Shown in pieces: positions 20,985 through 33,159 of a stretch of 64,000 nt of DNA. Source of the DNA: Hippasteria phrygiana (taxonomy: Eukaryota > Echinodermata > Asteroidea > Valvatida > Goniasteridae); assembly GCA_037893225.1 (NCBI GenBank), contig JAZGUH010000274.1, positions 1 through 64,000 of the forward strand, written 5' to 3'. A model generated the notes under the pieces. The model worked only from the letters and a program-made list of their open reading frames with translations, searched no databases and had not been told where the DNA came from. Numbering within the stretch: position 1 is the stretch's first letter; every line of letters starts with the position of its first letter. Both the position numbers and the translations under genes were made by a program.

Positions 20985-21126
20985 GGCATTTTAAGCCCAA
21001 TTGGGCGCTTGCAAGGCAAAGTGTATTGTTGTGTTTGCTCTTTAAATTCGTTCTGTAAAGTTTTACATTTAAGTATAGGCATGCCCCTTTAAGCTTCGGC
21101 TTTGCAAATCATGCCTACATCTTTAA

Positions 21127-21675
21127 AGGCAGTGTACATGATTGGTCATTGTTGATTTTGTTTTAGAAATGGGCGAATTTGGGGGTTAGTATTTTATAGG
21201 AAATATCGTTCCACTAACCTGTTCAAAGTTTTGAGTTCTTTGATGGCGAAAAAACGAGAGAAAACGGCGTTCGTTAGCGCCCTCTTGTAAAATAAGCCCA
21301 ATTTTTGTAAATGGGATCGTTTTCCATTGGTCACATAACATGTAGGTTACAACGCGTCGCTTCGGTACACTACGCGTACGACACGTACACATACGTACGA
21401 TAATTGCAACCTTGCGCCCGTTTTCGGATTGTTAACTTATTTTAGACACAACGCGGACTGACTACATTCGGTCAATAGAGGGCAGTTTTCCAACGATTGT
21501 TCGGCCGAACAATCGTTGGAAAACGATATAAATTTTTCACTTTTCTTGAAAACGACAGCACACATGGTACCATCATTTCACAGGATGATTGAGACTACTA
21601 TTAACTTACAGTCTAGTAAGGTACCGCATTTCGTAATAATTCAGTAAAAAGGATTACCAATCATGTACACTACAT
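21127..21675 (-). mobile_element. TTAA-MITE copy 4
   Basis: Left TTAA at 21123-21126. The centre is a perfect 38-bp palindrome (21486-21523) around TTCGGCCGAA. It shares the AATCATGTACACTAC end with copy 3. An insertion of about 170 bp (from about 21290) splits the right-half module. Copy 5 follows 4 bp later. Confidence 0.75.
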
Positions 21676-21679
21676 TTTG

Positions 21680-22113
21680 AGTAGTGTACAACATTTGCTT
21701 TTACTGTAATTTTCAGAAATGAATGGATTTGGGGGTTATTATTTTATAGCAAATACTGTAACAGTGACCCGTTTAAAGTTGTGTGTGCATAGATGCGGTA
21801 AAACAAAGGAAAAAATATTGTCCTAGTCTGGTTCCCTGACCCTACTTCAGACAAAAGCGAGTAATTTATAGACGTCGGGGAACTATCAGTTCGGAGAACT
21901 AGACAATTTCCAACGATGGTCGGCCGACCATCTGCGGCTGGAAATTGATACAAAAAAAACTACACTTTTCTTGAAAATGAAAGCACACCATGATTTCACA
22001 GGATGCTTGAGACTATTATTTAATCATACATGCAGTCGAGTGAGGTATACGGTATTTCATAATAATTCAGTAGTTTTGGTTGTTGATGTTTGCAAAATGT
22101 TATATATTACTTT
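21680..22113 (-). mobile_element. TTAA-MITE copy 5, abutting copy 4
   Basis: Starts AGTAGTGTACAACATTTGC; carries TAGTCTGGTTCCCTGACCC, GGTCGGCCGACC and CACACCATGATTTCACAGGA; ends before TTAA at 22114-22117. The 4 bp between copies 4 and 5 reads TTTG where TTAA is expected. Confidence 0.75.
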
Positions 22114-22117
22114 TAAT

Positions 22118-22864
22118 ATATTACTTACTGTCTTGGTGTTTTATTTTGCTTTTGATGGAAATAAATTTTATTGAAATTTAAAAAATATATTGTGTTTTAA
22201 TACAGAGGTGTGAGCAAGGGGGGGGGGGGGATGAGTGGCCTTCAGCGCGGTCTCCATTTTATTACTCAGACCCTCTTTGAGGTTTATACAGGGTGGGTCC
22301 TCGCCTTGCCTTCTACATACCCTCTTCGGCACATTAGCCACCGATCAGCGCCAATAACTTGCCTATCAATCACACTTCCCAACGGAAACAAACTCAGCTT
22401 TAATACAGCTAGAGAAGGACCAACCAAAAAATGTTACCGGAGTTGCGATAAATACGGGGTTCAATATCAAAAGCACTGCCGTGCCGAAGCCGATGAGGCG
22501 TGCCGAGGTGGTAGACTCGACGTCGCTGGTGCAAGGCCCGTAGCGGCCCGGTCACACTCATGGTGATTCACGCCTGATCTGGGGCAGATATCTCGGACCT
22601 TCTTGCGGTGTTTATTTGTACTTGCAGAGAGAAAGAAAAAAAGGAGTTGGACTTTCGTTTTAAGGAGGTCGTTTTTAACTTTGTATACTTGCTGGAATCT
22701 CTTGCTGAACCATAGAAGTACAGTCAGCATATATCGCGCGTACCCCCCTCAAAAAGAAAACAAAACACGTGTAAAAATCCAATTAGCGCCCATAAATTGT
22801 TGATGTTTTAGGCCTTGTAACACAATGGTGCGAGACACCTTTTTGGTTGTTTTTAAATTTCCTT
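22118..22864. other. Unassigned sequence
   Basis: Poly-G run at 22217-22230. The 118-aa frame at 22210-22566 begins in that run and shows no family features. No gene called. Confidence 0.35.
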
Positions 22865-22889
22865 ATGGTCATTCGTGAATTTCTTCCAG

Positions 22890-23095
22890 AATTAGAAGTA
22901 GAATATAGGTCGTCGTTAGGTCTGAAAATTGGGATAATTTCTTTGGTATCTGTTGAAGATTTATCCTCTATTTAGATCCAAGCTAAAATGGCAAGCTAAA
23001 ACATGGCAAACCAAACCACCTCAGTTGCAACCCTTTTAAATAGAGTGGCTTTTAGCCTTGTATTGGGCGATTTCCATACAAAAAGCTGTTACATC
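22890..23095 (-). repeat. Dispersed repeat D, reverse copy
   Basis: Complement of the 6290 and 45990 copies: AATTTCTTTGGTATCTGTTGA, ATTTAGATCC, TAGCCTTGTATTGGGCGATT. Confidence 0.6.
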
Positions 23096-23387
23096 CAGCG
23101 AAACGCGAACATGAACAGGCCTACGGAGTGTAGGCCTACGTCCGTGAAAATCTTATTTTTGTTCAGTGGCAAAACTCGTTCAGAGTCTTGCCTAAATAAA
23201 TTACAGCACCAATTTGGCCCAAAATAACACACGCGTGCAAAGCCATATACGTAACTTTCTAATATAAGTGACTGATTAACAAACGATATTAAATCCGAAA
23301 GCTGACCGTTTAATAAAGATGATACCATTACCGATCCTCGTGAGAAATATTTCCATCTGAAATGGAGTCATCTTCGAGAAAATTGTA

Positions 23388-23495
23388 CACTGCAAAAAAC
23401 CGCGGTGTTAAATTAACACCATGTGGTGTGTATATTGGGAGAATGCTTTAGTATAAACACACACGTGTTAATTTAACACCACAGTTTTTGCAGTG
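23388..23495. mobile_element. CACTGCAAAAA-type MITE
   Basis: TIR CACTGCAAAAAACCGCGGTG against CACCACAGTTTTTGCAGTG, with inner GTTAAATTAACAC palindromes. TA flanks both ends (23386-23387, 23496-23497). A half copy is at 46982-47035 and a diverged one at 48782-48925. Confidence 0.75.
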
Positions 23496-23499
23496 TATC

Positions 23500-23756
23500 A
23501 GAAGGCCTCTCAAAAAGCCATATGGCTTATTTGTCGATTTCCACAATCGAAAAAGCAACAAAAAAATTAAATGTAAAATCACTATTCAAACAGAACGAAA
23601 AATCACTATTCAAACGGTACAGTTTTTTACTATTTTGTCGCGACTCAGGTGACGGATAGAGCCCAAACTTTCGCTGGCTTGTTATTTCATTCAAATGTTG
23701 AATCGCAAAGTATGTTATATCATAGGCCTATACCTTTAAAAATGCACAACCTATCT
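23500..23756 (+). repeat. Dispersed repeat G
   Basis: Segments such as CTATTCAAACAGAACGA and TGACGGATAGAGCCCAAAC align with 47390-47500, and 23361-23385 aligns with 47305-47330, so the MITE at 23388 is an insertion within this repeat. Noncoding. Confidence 0.5.
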
Positions 23757-23761
23757 CCATA

Positions 23762-24438
23762 CAGTGTGGTTCAAAAAAACCTACACACTTTTTAGAGGAA
23801 AATTTCTCGGAATTGGGAAATATGGCCAAATTGTTTTAACTTATTTATTAACTATACACCACCTTAGTGCTATATGGTGAAAATTACGTTCAAAAGAAAA
23901 CTGAAATAAAAAAAATGGCATCGGTTTAAAGAAAAATGGCAAAAAGACATTGTCCACACGAAAGTCTATTGGAGTCATGCATGCTACAAAGATCGATACT
24001 CATAGGTCCACCCAGGATGGAAGTAATAAGTATTCACTAACCCGGGAAGAAACAAAAGCACAACGTAACAGATACTTCAACTGTTCTATTGTGTCAAATG
24101 CTATTTACTGTAAACACCTATTTTTTCATTGAGAGAGGGGATGACTGTGATCAATGTAGGCCCAATTACATTTATTGGAGTTTGAGTCTGTGCACGCGGT
24201 GCTAAAATGTATTTTGTTTATCAAATTCTATTGATTTGCGTGTGGACAAACTGGTTTTTGACCATTTAAAAAAAATATCGACGACATTTCTTTATTTGAG
24301 CTTTATTTTAAACACAATTTGCACCATATACAACAAAGACGTTGTCGTTGAGGAATATGTTAACACAATTTGACCATGATTCCCCAATTCAGATATATTT
24401 TCCATTAAAAAGGTGTGTAGGTTCCTTGCACCAAACTG
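23762..24438. mobile_element. 677-bp Tc1/mariner-like nonautonomous element
   Basis: TIR CAGTGTGGTTCAAAAAAACC followed by TACACACTTTTTA at the left; its imperfect complement ends at 24438 (about 26 of 33 positions pair). TA flanks at 23760-23761 and 24439-24440. TA duplication and CAGTG-type ends fit Tc1/mariner (established). No transposase frame; the 60-aa ORF at 23950 has no visible catalytic motif. Confidence 0.7.
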
Positions 24439-24440
24439 TA

Positions 24441-25407
24441 TAGGCCGAAAGGCGTTTCCAATTCACATTATAGCCAACCCACTTTATGTAAGAAATACTT
24501 ATACTTGAAAATGACACAGATCCGTTTACACCACAAGTTAAAACAAGTTTATTTTCTTCCGTGGCCATACAGATGATTAAATCAACGTAGTATCAACTAT
24601 CCCACGATTGTGAATCTGATCCGTGTTTTGGGCGCGCTAATAGTCCGTGAACACTGTTTACTTCCCGTCCAGGTTAGACTTTGTTCAAGTCTGAAGATTC
24701 AGAGGCCATCCAGTGCTGTTCAAAGAAACAAACTACACCAAAAGATCCTACTACACTGCACAAGATACTTATACTTCTGCACCACATACATCACTATACT
24801 AAAATCATGAAAGCTGTGCCTAATCTTGATACTTCTCTTCTTGATTAATCTTCAATTGAAATTAAGACAAGCAAGATACAGCGGACTTGTTTTATGCTAA
24901 GCACACTATCTCTCCTAGCAGGCCCATGAATATGAGCCCTGGTCGAAAATACAAGAGTTATGCAAATGAAGAATTTTAAAAGAGATGAGCGTCTCTGAAT
25001 GAAATCGAGCATAATAATCCGATTTGACTGTCACGGTTTGGTAGAAGAGCTAGAGATGGCCACTGTGACACTAACAACAGACTTGTTTCACGTCTACGTG
25101 CAAGTAGAAACGCCGGCGGCCGCATAGCAACCGGCCAAGGTTAGCGCGGTTACCAGACGATCAAACTTCCGGGCATGGTTTTTCGTTTGGCGCCAATTTT
25201 AGGTAGGTTTACACCGAAAACGCTTGGCTCGGGCTTATTGCCGGAGCTCACTCGCTTTCACAGACGTAACTACCTTTGTTATATTTTCCCTGACAATAGG
25301 AAATTTGATTTAGTCGGAGTCACGGGGGAAGATTTAATTTATTATTTATTTCAACCGCCGATTGATGTTTACTGTATTTTTATGAAACGGAAAGATGGAG
25401 TAATAGC
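24441..25407. other. Unassigned sequence
   Basis: No gene recognised; ORFs at 24610-24810 and 25175-25411 show no family features. Confidence 0.35.
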
Positions 25408-25411
25408 TTAA

Positions 25412-25798
25412 AGGTATATACACGATTTGCAAACATCAAAAAACAAAACTACTAAATTATTACAAAATACCGTACTAGCCTGTAAGTGATTAGAAAGCTC
25501 AAGCATCTTGTGAAATCATGGCACCTGGTGTGCTGCCGTTTTCAAGAAAAGTGTAAATTTATAATCGTTTTCCAACGATTGTCGGCCGACAATCGTTGGA
25601 AATAGTCTAGTTCCCCTACCTGATAATTTTGTCCATGGTCAGGGAACCAGACTACTAGAACACATTTTTTCTCTCCATATGCACACAAGACTTTAAACAG
25701 GTCAGTGTTACAGTATTTGCTAGCACGCTATAAAATACTAACCCCCAAATATATTTATTTCTCAAAATTACGGCAAAAGCAAATGGTGTATACTACAT
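25412..25798 (+). mobile_element. TTAA-MITE copy 6
   Basis: TTAA at 25408-25411 and 25799-25802. Ends AGGTATATACACG and GTGTATACTACAT. The left half has ATCATGGCACCTGGTGTGCT. The perfect central palindrome (25568-25601) is built on GTCGGCCGAC. The right half has TAGTCTAGTTCCCC and the later GGTCAGGGAACCAGACTACT, which can pair. Noncoding; this is the cleanest copy. Confidence 0.85.
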
Positions 25799-25802
25799 TT
25801 AA

Positions 25803-26338
25803 AGGTAACATACAACAATAATTTTGAAAGCAACAAAACTACCTTATATTATGAAATACCTTAATTGACAGTATAGGCCTAATAGTCTAAAGCATCCTGT
25901 GAAATCATGGCACCTGGTGTGTTGTCTGTTTAAAAAAAGTGGGATTTTTTTGTATCCATTTCCAATGACGGTCGGCCGACCACCGTTGGAAAAAAACTGA
26001 CCTTTTTTCAAATACTGCCCCCATTTTGCCAACTTTAGTTAGTCCACATTTTGTTAATTGGTTACACGTCCGTGAACTGGTGCAAACCAGCTAGTCTAGT
26101 TCCCTGACCTGATAATTCCCTGACGTCTGGGCCTATACATTGTTCCATTTTGTCTGAAGTAGGGTCAAGGAACCACACTACAAGAACACTATGTTTTTCT
26201 TTTTGTTTTCACAGAATCTATGCATCCACAAAAAACACAAAACTTTAAACAGGTCAGTGTTACAGTATTTGCTATAAAATACTAACCCGAAATTCATTTC
26301 TGAAAATTACAGCAAAAGCAAAAAAATGTATACTACCT
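25803..26338 (+). mobile_element. TTAA-MITE copy 7, sharing a TTAA with copy 6
   Basis: Starts AGGTAACATACAAC directly after the TTAA that ends copy 6 and is closed by TTAA at 26339-26342. The centre GGTCGGCCGACC is intact. It has an extra stretch (about 26000-26095, including TTTGCCAACTTTAGTTAGTC) shared with copies 9 and 10. Confidence 0.85.
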
Positions 26339-26342
26339 TTAA

Positions 26343-27149
26343 CTCAAGTACGGTAACCACAGCTGTGTGATGTTTATCTTGAATTGGTTTGACCGCGGGC
26401 TATACATCATAATCAGATATTTAAAAAAGAAAATCAATGTAGGGCCTATAATGATGTTAAAAAAACGCAACTAATTTTCATTATGTCACTTCCGATCTTC
26501 AGATTAAAGACGAAAACATCTGCGTGAGAAGGCCAAACTTCAAGGGAATTGTACTTTGGTCGCTATCGAGTAAATTACAATAGGCATTATTTACGAATAA
26601 CATCGCACCGTGCTTACCTCGTTGGATTCGTGGAACAATGTGGGGACGGAACAGCAGCAGGCTGGGCTACCAGACAAGTTGAGATCATGTGAAATGTTCC
26701 TGTTTTGTGGGGGGGGGGGGGGGGGGGGGAAACAAGACTCCTTTATAAACACTCATAAAGAAACATCAGTTGGAAGGTCTGCGATATATGCTCTGTTCGT
26801 CTTCTGATGACGAACAGAGCAGATATCGTAACGTCGAGTTTAAACAACCGGTTCCTCTCAGAACCACACAACTCAAGAGATCAATTTCACATGGTGATAC
26901 CGCAAACCTTTCATACTTTGTTCATATCCACCATGCAAACCTTCAAGTCCCAGTTAAACATTCATTAAAGGCAAGCAGCGTTTCTGAACAATAACAGGCT
27001 ATGCTGTGATTTTTTTATCGATATACATGTGAGGACTTTCCATTGTTTCCCTTTGATATAACCCATCCCCATAGGCTAAGTACTAGTTTGCCTGTCCTCA
27101 CATTTTCCCGAACAAAGAAAAAAAATGTGAGGACAGTATTGTTCCCCTT
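26343..27149. other. Unassigned sequence with two hairpins
   Basis: A hairpin at 26790-26819 has 12-bp arms GCTCTGTTCGTC and GACGAACAGAGC. A second at about 27100-27136 has arms CTGTCCTCACATTTT and AAAATGTGAGGACAG. Poly-G at 26708-26729. No gene. Confidence 0.45.
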
Positions 27150-27156
27150 GTTATAC

Positions 27157-27176
27157 CATGGAGGTATACCTCCATG
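27157..27176. mobile_element. Micro-palindrome insertion, 20 bp, with 7-bp TSD
   Basis: The perfect palindrome CATGGAGGTATACCTCCATG is flanked by the perfect direct repeat GTTATAC (27150-27156 and 27177-27183). It is one of five such insertions in the window. Confidence 0.65.
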
Positions 27177-27184
27177 GTTATACC

Positions 27185-27825
27185 CTTTTTTCTGTCCTCA
27201 CGTGGTTATACTATCAGCTGTTTTTCAAGGCTATACAAATTGTAGATAAGGAATCATCCATAATGATAGAGCCTGAAGTTTTAACTCATATCAGTTCAGC
27301 CTTGAGTTGATTTCAAAAACATCAGACTTGGCACGCCCGTTAATTTCTCTGGACTAATCATTCTCCGACACAGCAAGGAGAATTCCCGATTAGCGCTTGA
27401 ATTTGTTTCCAAAAATCTTGAAGATGTAAGCCCTTGTCTGCATCGTCGTTCTGTATAGTGCACGGAGATAGGAAACAGCTTTGGTAACCGTGGTTTTCAG
27501 ACTAAAGGCGACCATATTTTGGAGATTGAGAAATGTTCTGCTGATTAATCATGTTAAGTGGCTATAACTCAGATCACACCGACCAGAACGTCCAGAAGTT
27601 AATAACTTCTGAATTTTTATCTTGTTTTCTTTTTTCAGTTAATCACTTTATACGTCTACGTGCAAAACTTCCTTCAGTTTGTACACTCTACCAGGCTCAA
27701 ATTGTTGAAGATCTCATCTTTGTAACATACAAAATTGAAAGTTTGACAAATCGCTATTAAGTAAACAAAAACGCCTTTTTTGTATTAAGACTTCTCCGAT
27801 AAATTCTGCCTCCCTTCCGCCAACC
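27185..27825. other. Unassigned sequence
   Basis: No gene or recognised repeat. Confidence 0.35.
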
Positions 27826-27829
27826 TTAA

Positions 27830-28247
27830 AGGTTGCTTTTGGTGTAATTTTCAGAAATAAATGGATTTATTAGGGGTTAGTATTTTATAGCGTGCTGGCA
27901 AATACTTGTAACACTGACCTGTTTAAAGTTTTGCTTGCGTAGATGCTGGGAAAACAGAGAGAGAAAACAATCTGTTCTATAGTAGTCTGGTTCACTGACC
28001 ATACTTTAGACAAAATGTAACAATTTATAGGCTGAGAATTATCAGGTCGGGAAAACCGACAATCGTTGCAAAACGATATAAATTTCTTCTTTTCTTGAAA
28101 TCGACAACACACCAGGTGCCATGCATCATTCACAGGATGCTTGAGACTACTATTTACTTATAGTCTATAGTATGGTATTTTGTAATAATTCAGTAGTTTT
28201 TTTTTATGTTTGCAAATGATGTTTCCAAATGATGTATTATACTACCT
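27830..28247 (-). mobile_element. TTAA-MITE copy 8
   Basis: TTAA at 27826-27829 and 28248-28251, with AGGT / ACCT termini immediately inside. Half of the central palindrome is lost (CCGACAATCGTTGC remains). The rest matches copies 5 and 12. Confidence 0.85.
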
Positions 28248-28251
28248 TTAA

Positions 28252-30545
28252 GGCAAATTCGGTAGATCTATTTTCCTTGCATGAGGGGAGGAAAATCTAG
28301 TCATATACTCTACGACCTAGACAATAACATGGAACAAATGGTAGAACAGTTTTGACGCTCATAATACAGCCAGGCTGTATATTCCAAAGCAAGACGGCCC
28401 ATTTTGTTTAAATGCTCCTCGGAGTTCAGTCACTGTGTCTCGATCTGGTGACCGTACCAGCACCATGACGAAGCAAACGGCGCCCGGAGGCGAAGACCGT
28501 ATCGCCCCGTAGGGCTGGCGGAACGAACTGGCCCCGTAGGAATCGTACCACGTCTCGGTCGACTTACCAGTTGATGGAAACAATGAAATTTCAAAATACA
28601 GGTATTATTTTCGTTTTAAAGCAGGTCAAAATAAAAGTTTGGAATTGTGAAAGAAAACGGTCTTCCTGGACGTTTTTTTTTTCTGGACTGATCTGAGCCG
28701 TAGGTCCACATTGCTCATAAAAGAAGCACGTCACGGTCGTCGTGTACCACCACGGTTTAAAGGGACAACATGTCCCTAAATCTTCTAACAAATTTGGTCT
28801 CTTTTGATTTGTTACTTAACCCTTTTCCAAGGTCTGAGTCAAATGGAACTGCCACCCGTGTGTTATGGTTACGACAGTGAGGATAAGTGTTTTGGTAAAA
28901 ACACACAACTGGTCAAGTAGTTATTTTATGCTATGGTATAGCCGGAAACCAATTTTGACAGAAATTTTAACAAACTTCTTAAAGGTGTTTAAACGTTTTC
29001 CGTATTCTTATTAAAAAAAATTTAAGTTATTTAAGTACACACCTATATAAGCATAATTGGTAAATAAATCGTGTTAAAAGTCGTAGGTATAAAGCTGTTA
29101 TGCTTAATGGATAACGGGTACCGTATATGGATGGAGCGAGGACTATGGTAACATTGTTAGTTACTAAACATATCGAGTAGACCCAATAACTTATTTGAAT
29201 GAATGGCGATTACGTTATTAATATTACCATCTTCCCATTAAGGAAGGTGCACGTTTATTAATCTTTATGTAACATTGCTAAACAAAAAAAAATATTGAAA
29301 AAAGAAAAATACCAATACTTTATTTCAAGTAGGCCTAAGGTTTCTGTGTGAACAAACCGATTTTGCACCGTGATGCACACATGCAATTTTAAAGGTACAA
29401 TTACTTTGAGGAAAGAATTCAACGTTTATTTTCACAATCTACGCTTAAAGGTCCATACTCGATCATTATGTGTAAGAAAAAAAATTAAAACGTTTGAAAA
29501 GTATCAACATTTCTGCTCAAAGTGGGTTTTCATCATTTTAACCACCCCCCATAAGCATTTTGTAGCACTAAAAATCAATCATGAAAATGATCTGGCCTGC
29601 TTAAATTCAACACCAGCAAGGACCGTTTTGTCCCCAACTGAGTCGTTAACAAATTGAATTTGGTTTCCTTCTTGTCTTACAAAAGCAAACTTTTGCCGCT
29701 GCCTTCAAGCTGTCGCGAATGCCGGATTGTCGGGTCGTAAAAAGACGTCTTGAAATACGGCTAGAGCAAAGTAGACCAAACAGCTGCGACTGTGTGAGCA
29801 TACCACGTGACGTCTCCATCAACTCCCTACCGTGTTCCTCTGTGGAAAAATGATCTCTACCTTAAGACCCGCAACACCTAAATCTTCCTATAACCGGTAC
29901 ATTACGCCAATGTGAATAAAAACAACCTGCGAAATCGTTTGGTGTTACTTCTGGGGAAATTAGAACAATTTCCGGTTTGGGTAATAATATCATATTTGCA
30001 CATGAAAGGGGGGGGGGGGGGCACAGGGGTGCTGAAAACACCTGTTAGCTCGGCTCAGTGCATGCCATGTGGCAAGTCACTAGTTCAGCAATTATTGCAC
30101 CAGTCGCCATTTCTACATCTTGTTTGTTAAATGTACCCTTGCCAACTTGTTACAAACCGTCTCCCTTTTACAGAATGATCTAACGGAAATCGAAAGGGAC
30201 AAAATCCACAGTGATGTGCTGTTGCAAAGTAAGAGGAACTTCAAATTAACAAAATGAATAAAATAAAGGTGCTTTTACAGATGCCTTGTGCAACAGACGG
30301 CCAGGTATAAGGGCAGGGAATTAGAGGGTGGGGTTTTGCTCCACCCTCGCTCAACAAACTATTTAAATTTCAACCAAAATAAAGGTCACACATTTGAGCG
30401 AACTTGAATAGTAGTGAATTCACTTTTGCTGAATTTAATTTCCATATTTCGGTGAACTTACTCGAGTTTAAAATTGCAACTTGTATGATTGTTTGCAGTA
30501 AAGCCATACGTAAATGTATTTCAGTAACAGTGAATTTAAAGCGTC
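28252..30545. other. Unassigned sequence with a possible exon relic
   Basis: Mostly AT-rich. On the minus strand 28370-28565 reads through with GC-rich third positions (frame containing SPPGAVCFVMVLVRSPDRDT). A GTAAGT lies just upstream of it rather than at its end, so no exon can be defined. Poly-G at 30008-30020. Confidence 0.3.
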
Positions 30546-30716
30546 TGAGCCGTAGATAGAGAATGTGACTTGAAGGGCCCCCAAAGTTGGACCAAACATG
30601 GTGGGTTATGCGTCAGTGAACATAGACAAACAACGGCAGCATGCTCCTATGTACACATAATGAGCGGCCATCTTTGGTCCAAAGTCAGAAGTTGTCGCAT
30701 CTCTATCTACGGCTCA
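30546..30716. mobile_element. 171-bp foldback MITE
   Basis: Perfect 17-bp TIR TGAGCCGTAGATAGAGA / TCTCTATCTACGGCTCA. Inner arms hold GTTGGACCAAAC and TTTGGTCCAAAG. An adjoining segment (30780-30830, CGCCATAGCAACAACAATAG) recurs in complement at 38175-38215. Confidence 0.7.
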
Positions 30717-31063
30717 GCAAAGTGCGGCGTTACAGACCCACACTTGATCAACAATATGGCCTATTGACCATATCGAGTACGGCACCCGCGGTCGCCATAG
30801 CAACAACAATAGGCCGCCATATTGCTAGACAGGCATATGATAATACCATGGCACGACTAACAATGGAAATCCATTGTTACTTAGCACTAAATCCATTGTT
30901 TCTAGTTCACAGTGCTATTACTGTACGCGTGTGTCCCACAACATGGCTGCCATGACGTCATTTTTGATACGGTCTTTTTAACGCAAATCAAGAACTTACA
31001 AAGTGCCTTTCTGTTTCCGAACTGGCTAGGCCTATATGTAAAAAAAATAACAATAATGATAAA

Positions 31064-31258
31064 CAGGGGCGCGTTTTGGCGGTCATAACCGAAAATTGGT
31101 TCTGTTGTTATTCTTTGGTTAATCATTTTGGGGATTTGAGCATTTCATTATGGTTCGTAATTCTCGCCAATTTAAACTTTCCAAAGAAATTCACCGACAA
31201 GAAACAACCGAACCAATTCTTGGTTATGACTGTTTACGACCGCCAAAACGCACCCCTG
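31064..31258. mobile_element. 195-bp foldback MITE
   Basis: Left CAGGGGCGCGTTTTGGCGGT, right ACCGCCAAAACG-like end closing CACCCCTG. The arms extend through CATAACCGAAAATTGGTTC and GAACCAATTCTTGGTTATG. No clear TSD. Confidence 0.7.
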
Positions 31259-32075
31259 GTTTGAGTATAATGTGTAGGTGTGGGGATAAAACCTGAGTTG
31301 TGGTAGATAGCTACTGCCCTCCTCACAAGTGAAATATTCCCCGGGCAATATTCCTTGGGCGGGGCAATATTCAAGCCTTAACCAATCAACCCATCCACGT
31401 ACCGCATGTCGATAATTCGAGCACACCGTCCTGCCTTTGCCGCATGCGCTGCACGGAATTTCGAGCACGCAAAAAGTTTCCCGTGAACTTTCGGTGCTCA
31501 GTGATGAGTATGACACGCAGTCGCTTTCATTCCAATCCTGTGTCAAATCTTAGTGAAAGCACTGCGACGGGAAATGCGTTCCACTTTCCACCCGACACGG
31601 CTTTTAGTTTTACCACTCCCGCGGTCCCGAATTCCCACGAGCTCTGCCGAGCGTTTACAACCACTCCCAACTGGCCCTAAAACCGGGTCATGAACTATAC
31701 TCAATATTTTGTCTCCGAGGAGCGAACGGAGAAGGCGCACCGGTCGCCCGTGGCGGATGGGGGAGCGGAGACGGAGCAGTGCTGTTGACGAGTGGGCTCG
31801 GACCGTAAACGCGCAGTCTAAACTTCCGAAATACCATACCCGTGCCATCAAAAGATGACACCTTAAATGTACTTTTCTCTGGTTCAAAACTGGGGCAAAC
31901 TTTCGCGAAGTAATGGGAAGAATTGTGTCAAGGATCAGTGCGATTGGTAGTGGTAGGGCTGCCTGTTTCTTGAAATGAAAGTGGTTCCGCTAGGGGTGAA
32001 AGGCATGGGTGTACGTTTGTGCAAATTGTATTATAGTATAATGAAGCCGGAATAGGGTGGATCAATGTGAGACCG
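31259..32075. other. Unassigned sequence
   Basis: Minus-strand frames at 31172-31546 and 31543-31887 have no recognisable domains and no splice context. No gene called. Confidence 0.35.
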
Positions 32076-32182
32076 GGGTGCGTTCCACTTACGCGAACGT
32101 CGCCAGCGTTCGCCAAATAAGCGAACAAAAGTTGGCGAACGCTGGCGAACATTCGCGTTGTCCGCGTGAGTGGAATGCACGC
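32076..32182. mobile_element. 107-bp foldback MITE
   Basis: GGTGCGTTCCACTTACGCG and GTCGCCAGCGTTCGCC at the left are mirrored by GGCGAACGCTGGCGAAC and CGCGTGAGTGGAATGCACGC at the right. No ORF. Confidence 0.7.
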
Positions 32183-32882
32183 ATCACAGGTCTGTCGATG
32201 CTAAAAATACCGACTTTGGACCCAAGCTAGCTGTATTTCTAACTTGTTCTTTACCGATTACCTGTGCCCCAATTTCAATGAGCTGCTCGGCACGGAATAT
32301 TGCTGCGAGGCAAAAAAAAAACAAGCAGGGAACCAATACAAGCAATATACCTCGTGTGAAATTGTGGCTAGAAAACCTGTTTTTTTTAATATAGGTTTCC
32401 CGCCCAATTTCGTAAACTTAGCATCCGAATTAACGATAGGTTCATTCAATTTAGCACGGGAGAAACGAGCTGAGAAAAATCGCTCGGACACGAATGCACG
32501 TTATATTGAATTTGACTGCTGTTTTCACGAACTCGGCCAGGAAAACCTATACGGTATATAAACAAACATTTTCCGTCCAAGCTCATGAAAATTGATGATG
32601 TACATAGCAAGTCCAGGCCTGTAACCTGCCCAGAGACTGGGGGTTCGTCAAAACCCAAAGTGGAACTTTTGGCATATGCGCAACATTGTGGCGGTGTGAA
32701 AAATCGTATTGAAATTGAAGGATTCAGGGTTAAGGAGAAACATTTTTTAAGGCAAAATTTGTAGTAGGCTAGCCCGAGTTATAGTGACCAACAGGTTCAG
32801 TACTATATATAATAAGCCATGTTTGGTCAAACTTTTTGGACTAAATTATCGTACTGTAACAATCTGTAACCGAAACCACAGT

Positions 32883-32963
32883 GGGACACCGCAGTTTGTT
32901 ACTGTCTATATTGAACAGCCGCCGCAAGTCGCAACGGTGCTGCGGCCCGAACTGCGGTGTCCC
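32883..32963. repeat. 81-bp hairpin, probable MITE
   Basis: Arms GGGACACCGCAGTT and AACTGCGGTGTCCC, perfect over 14 bp, with a GC-rich interior. Confidence 0.5.
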
Positions 32964-32997
32964 GTGGGTATGCAGTCGTCACGTGTCGGACTCGTGT

Positions 32998-33158
32998 ACA
33001 ATTTGGGAGACCGCCAACATAATATGGCAAGATAGCTCATTTGAAAGAGCACCAGTACGGTATTCTGGAGGTCGCAGATTCAAATCCTGCAAGTTGTTCG
33101 CTTTGAAAATTCATTCAAAACTGACCTAGTCAGTTTCCCTTGTGGTTTGTTTGATGAT
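32998..33158 (+). repeat. tRNA-derived SINE, decayed copy
   Basis: Starts with the 5' module TTTGGGAGACCGCCAACATA, then GGCAAGATAGCTCATTTGAA, a B box GATTCAAATCC, and the body ACCTAGTCAGTTTCCCTTGT. The acceptor 3' end is partly deleted. Confidence 0.75.
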
Positions 33159-33159
33159 A

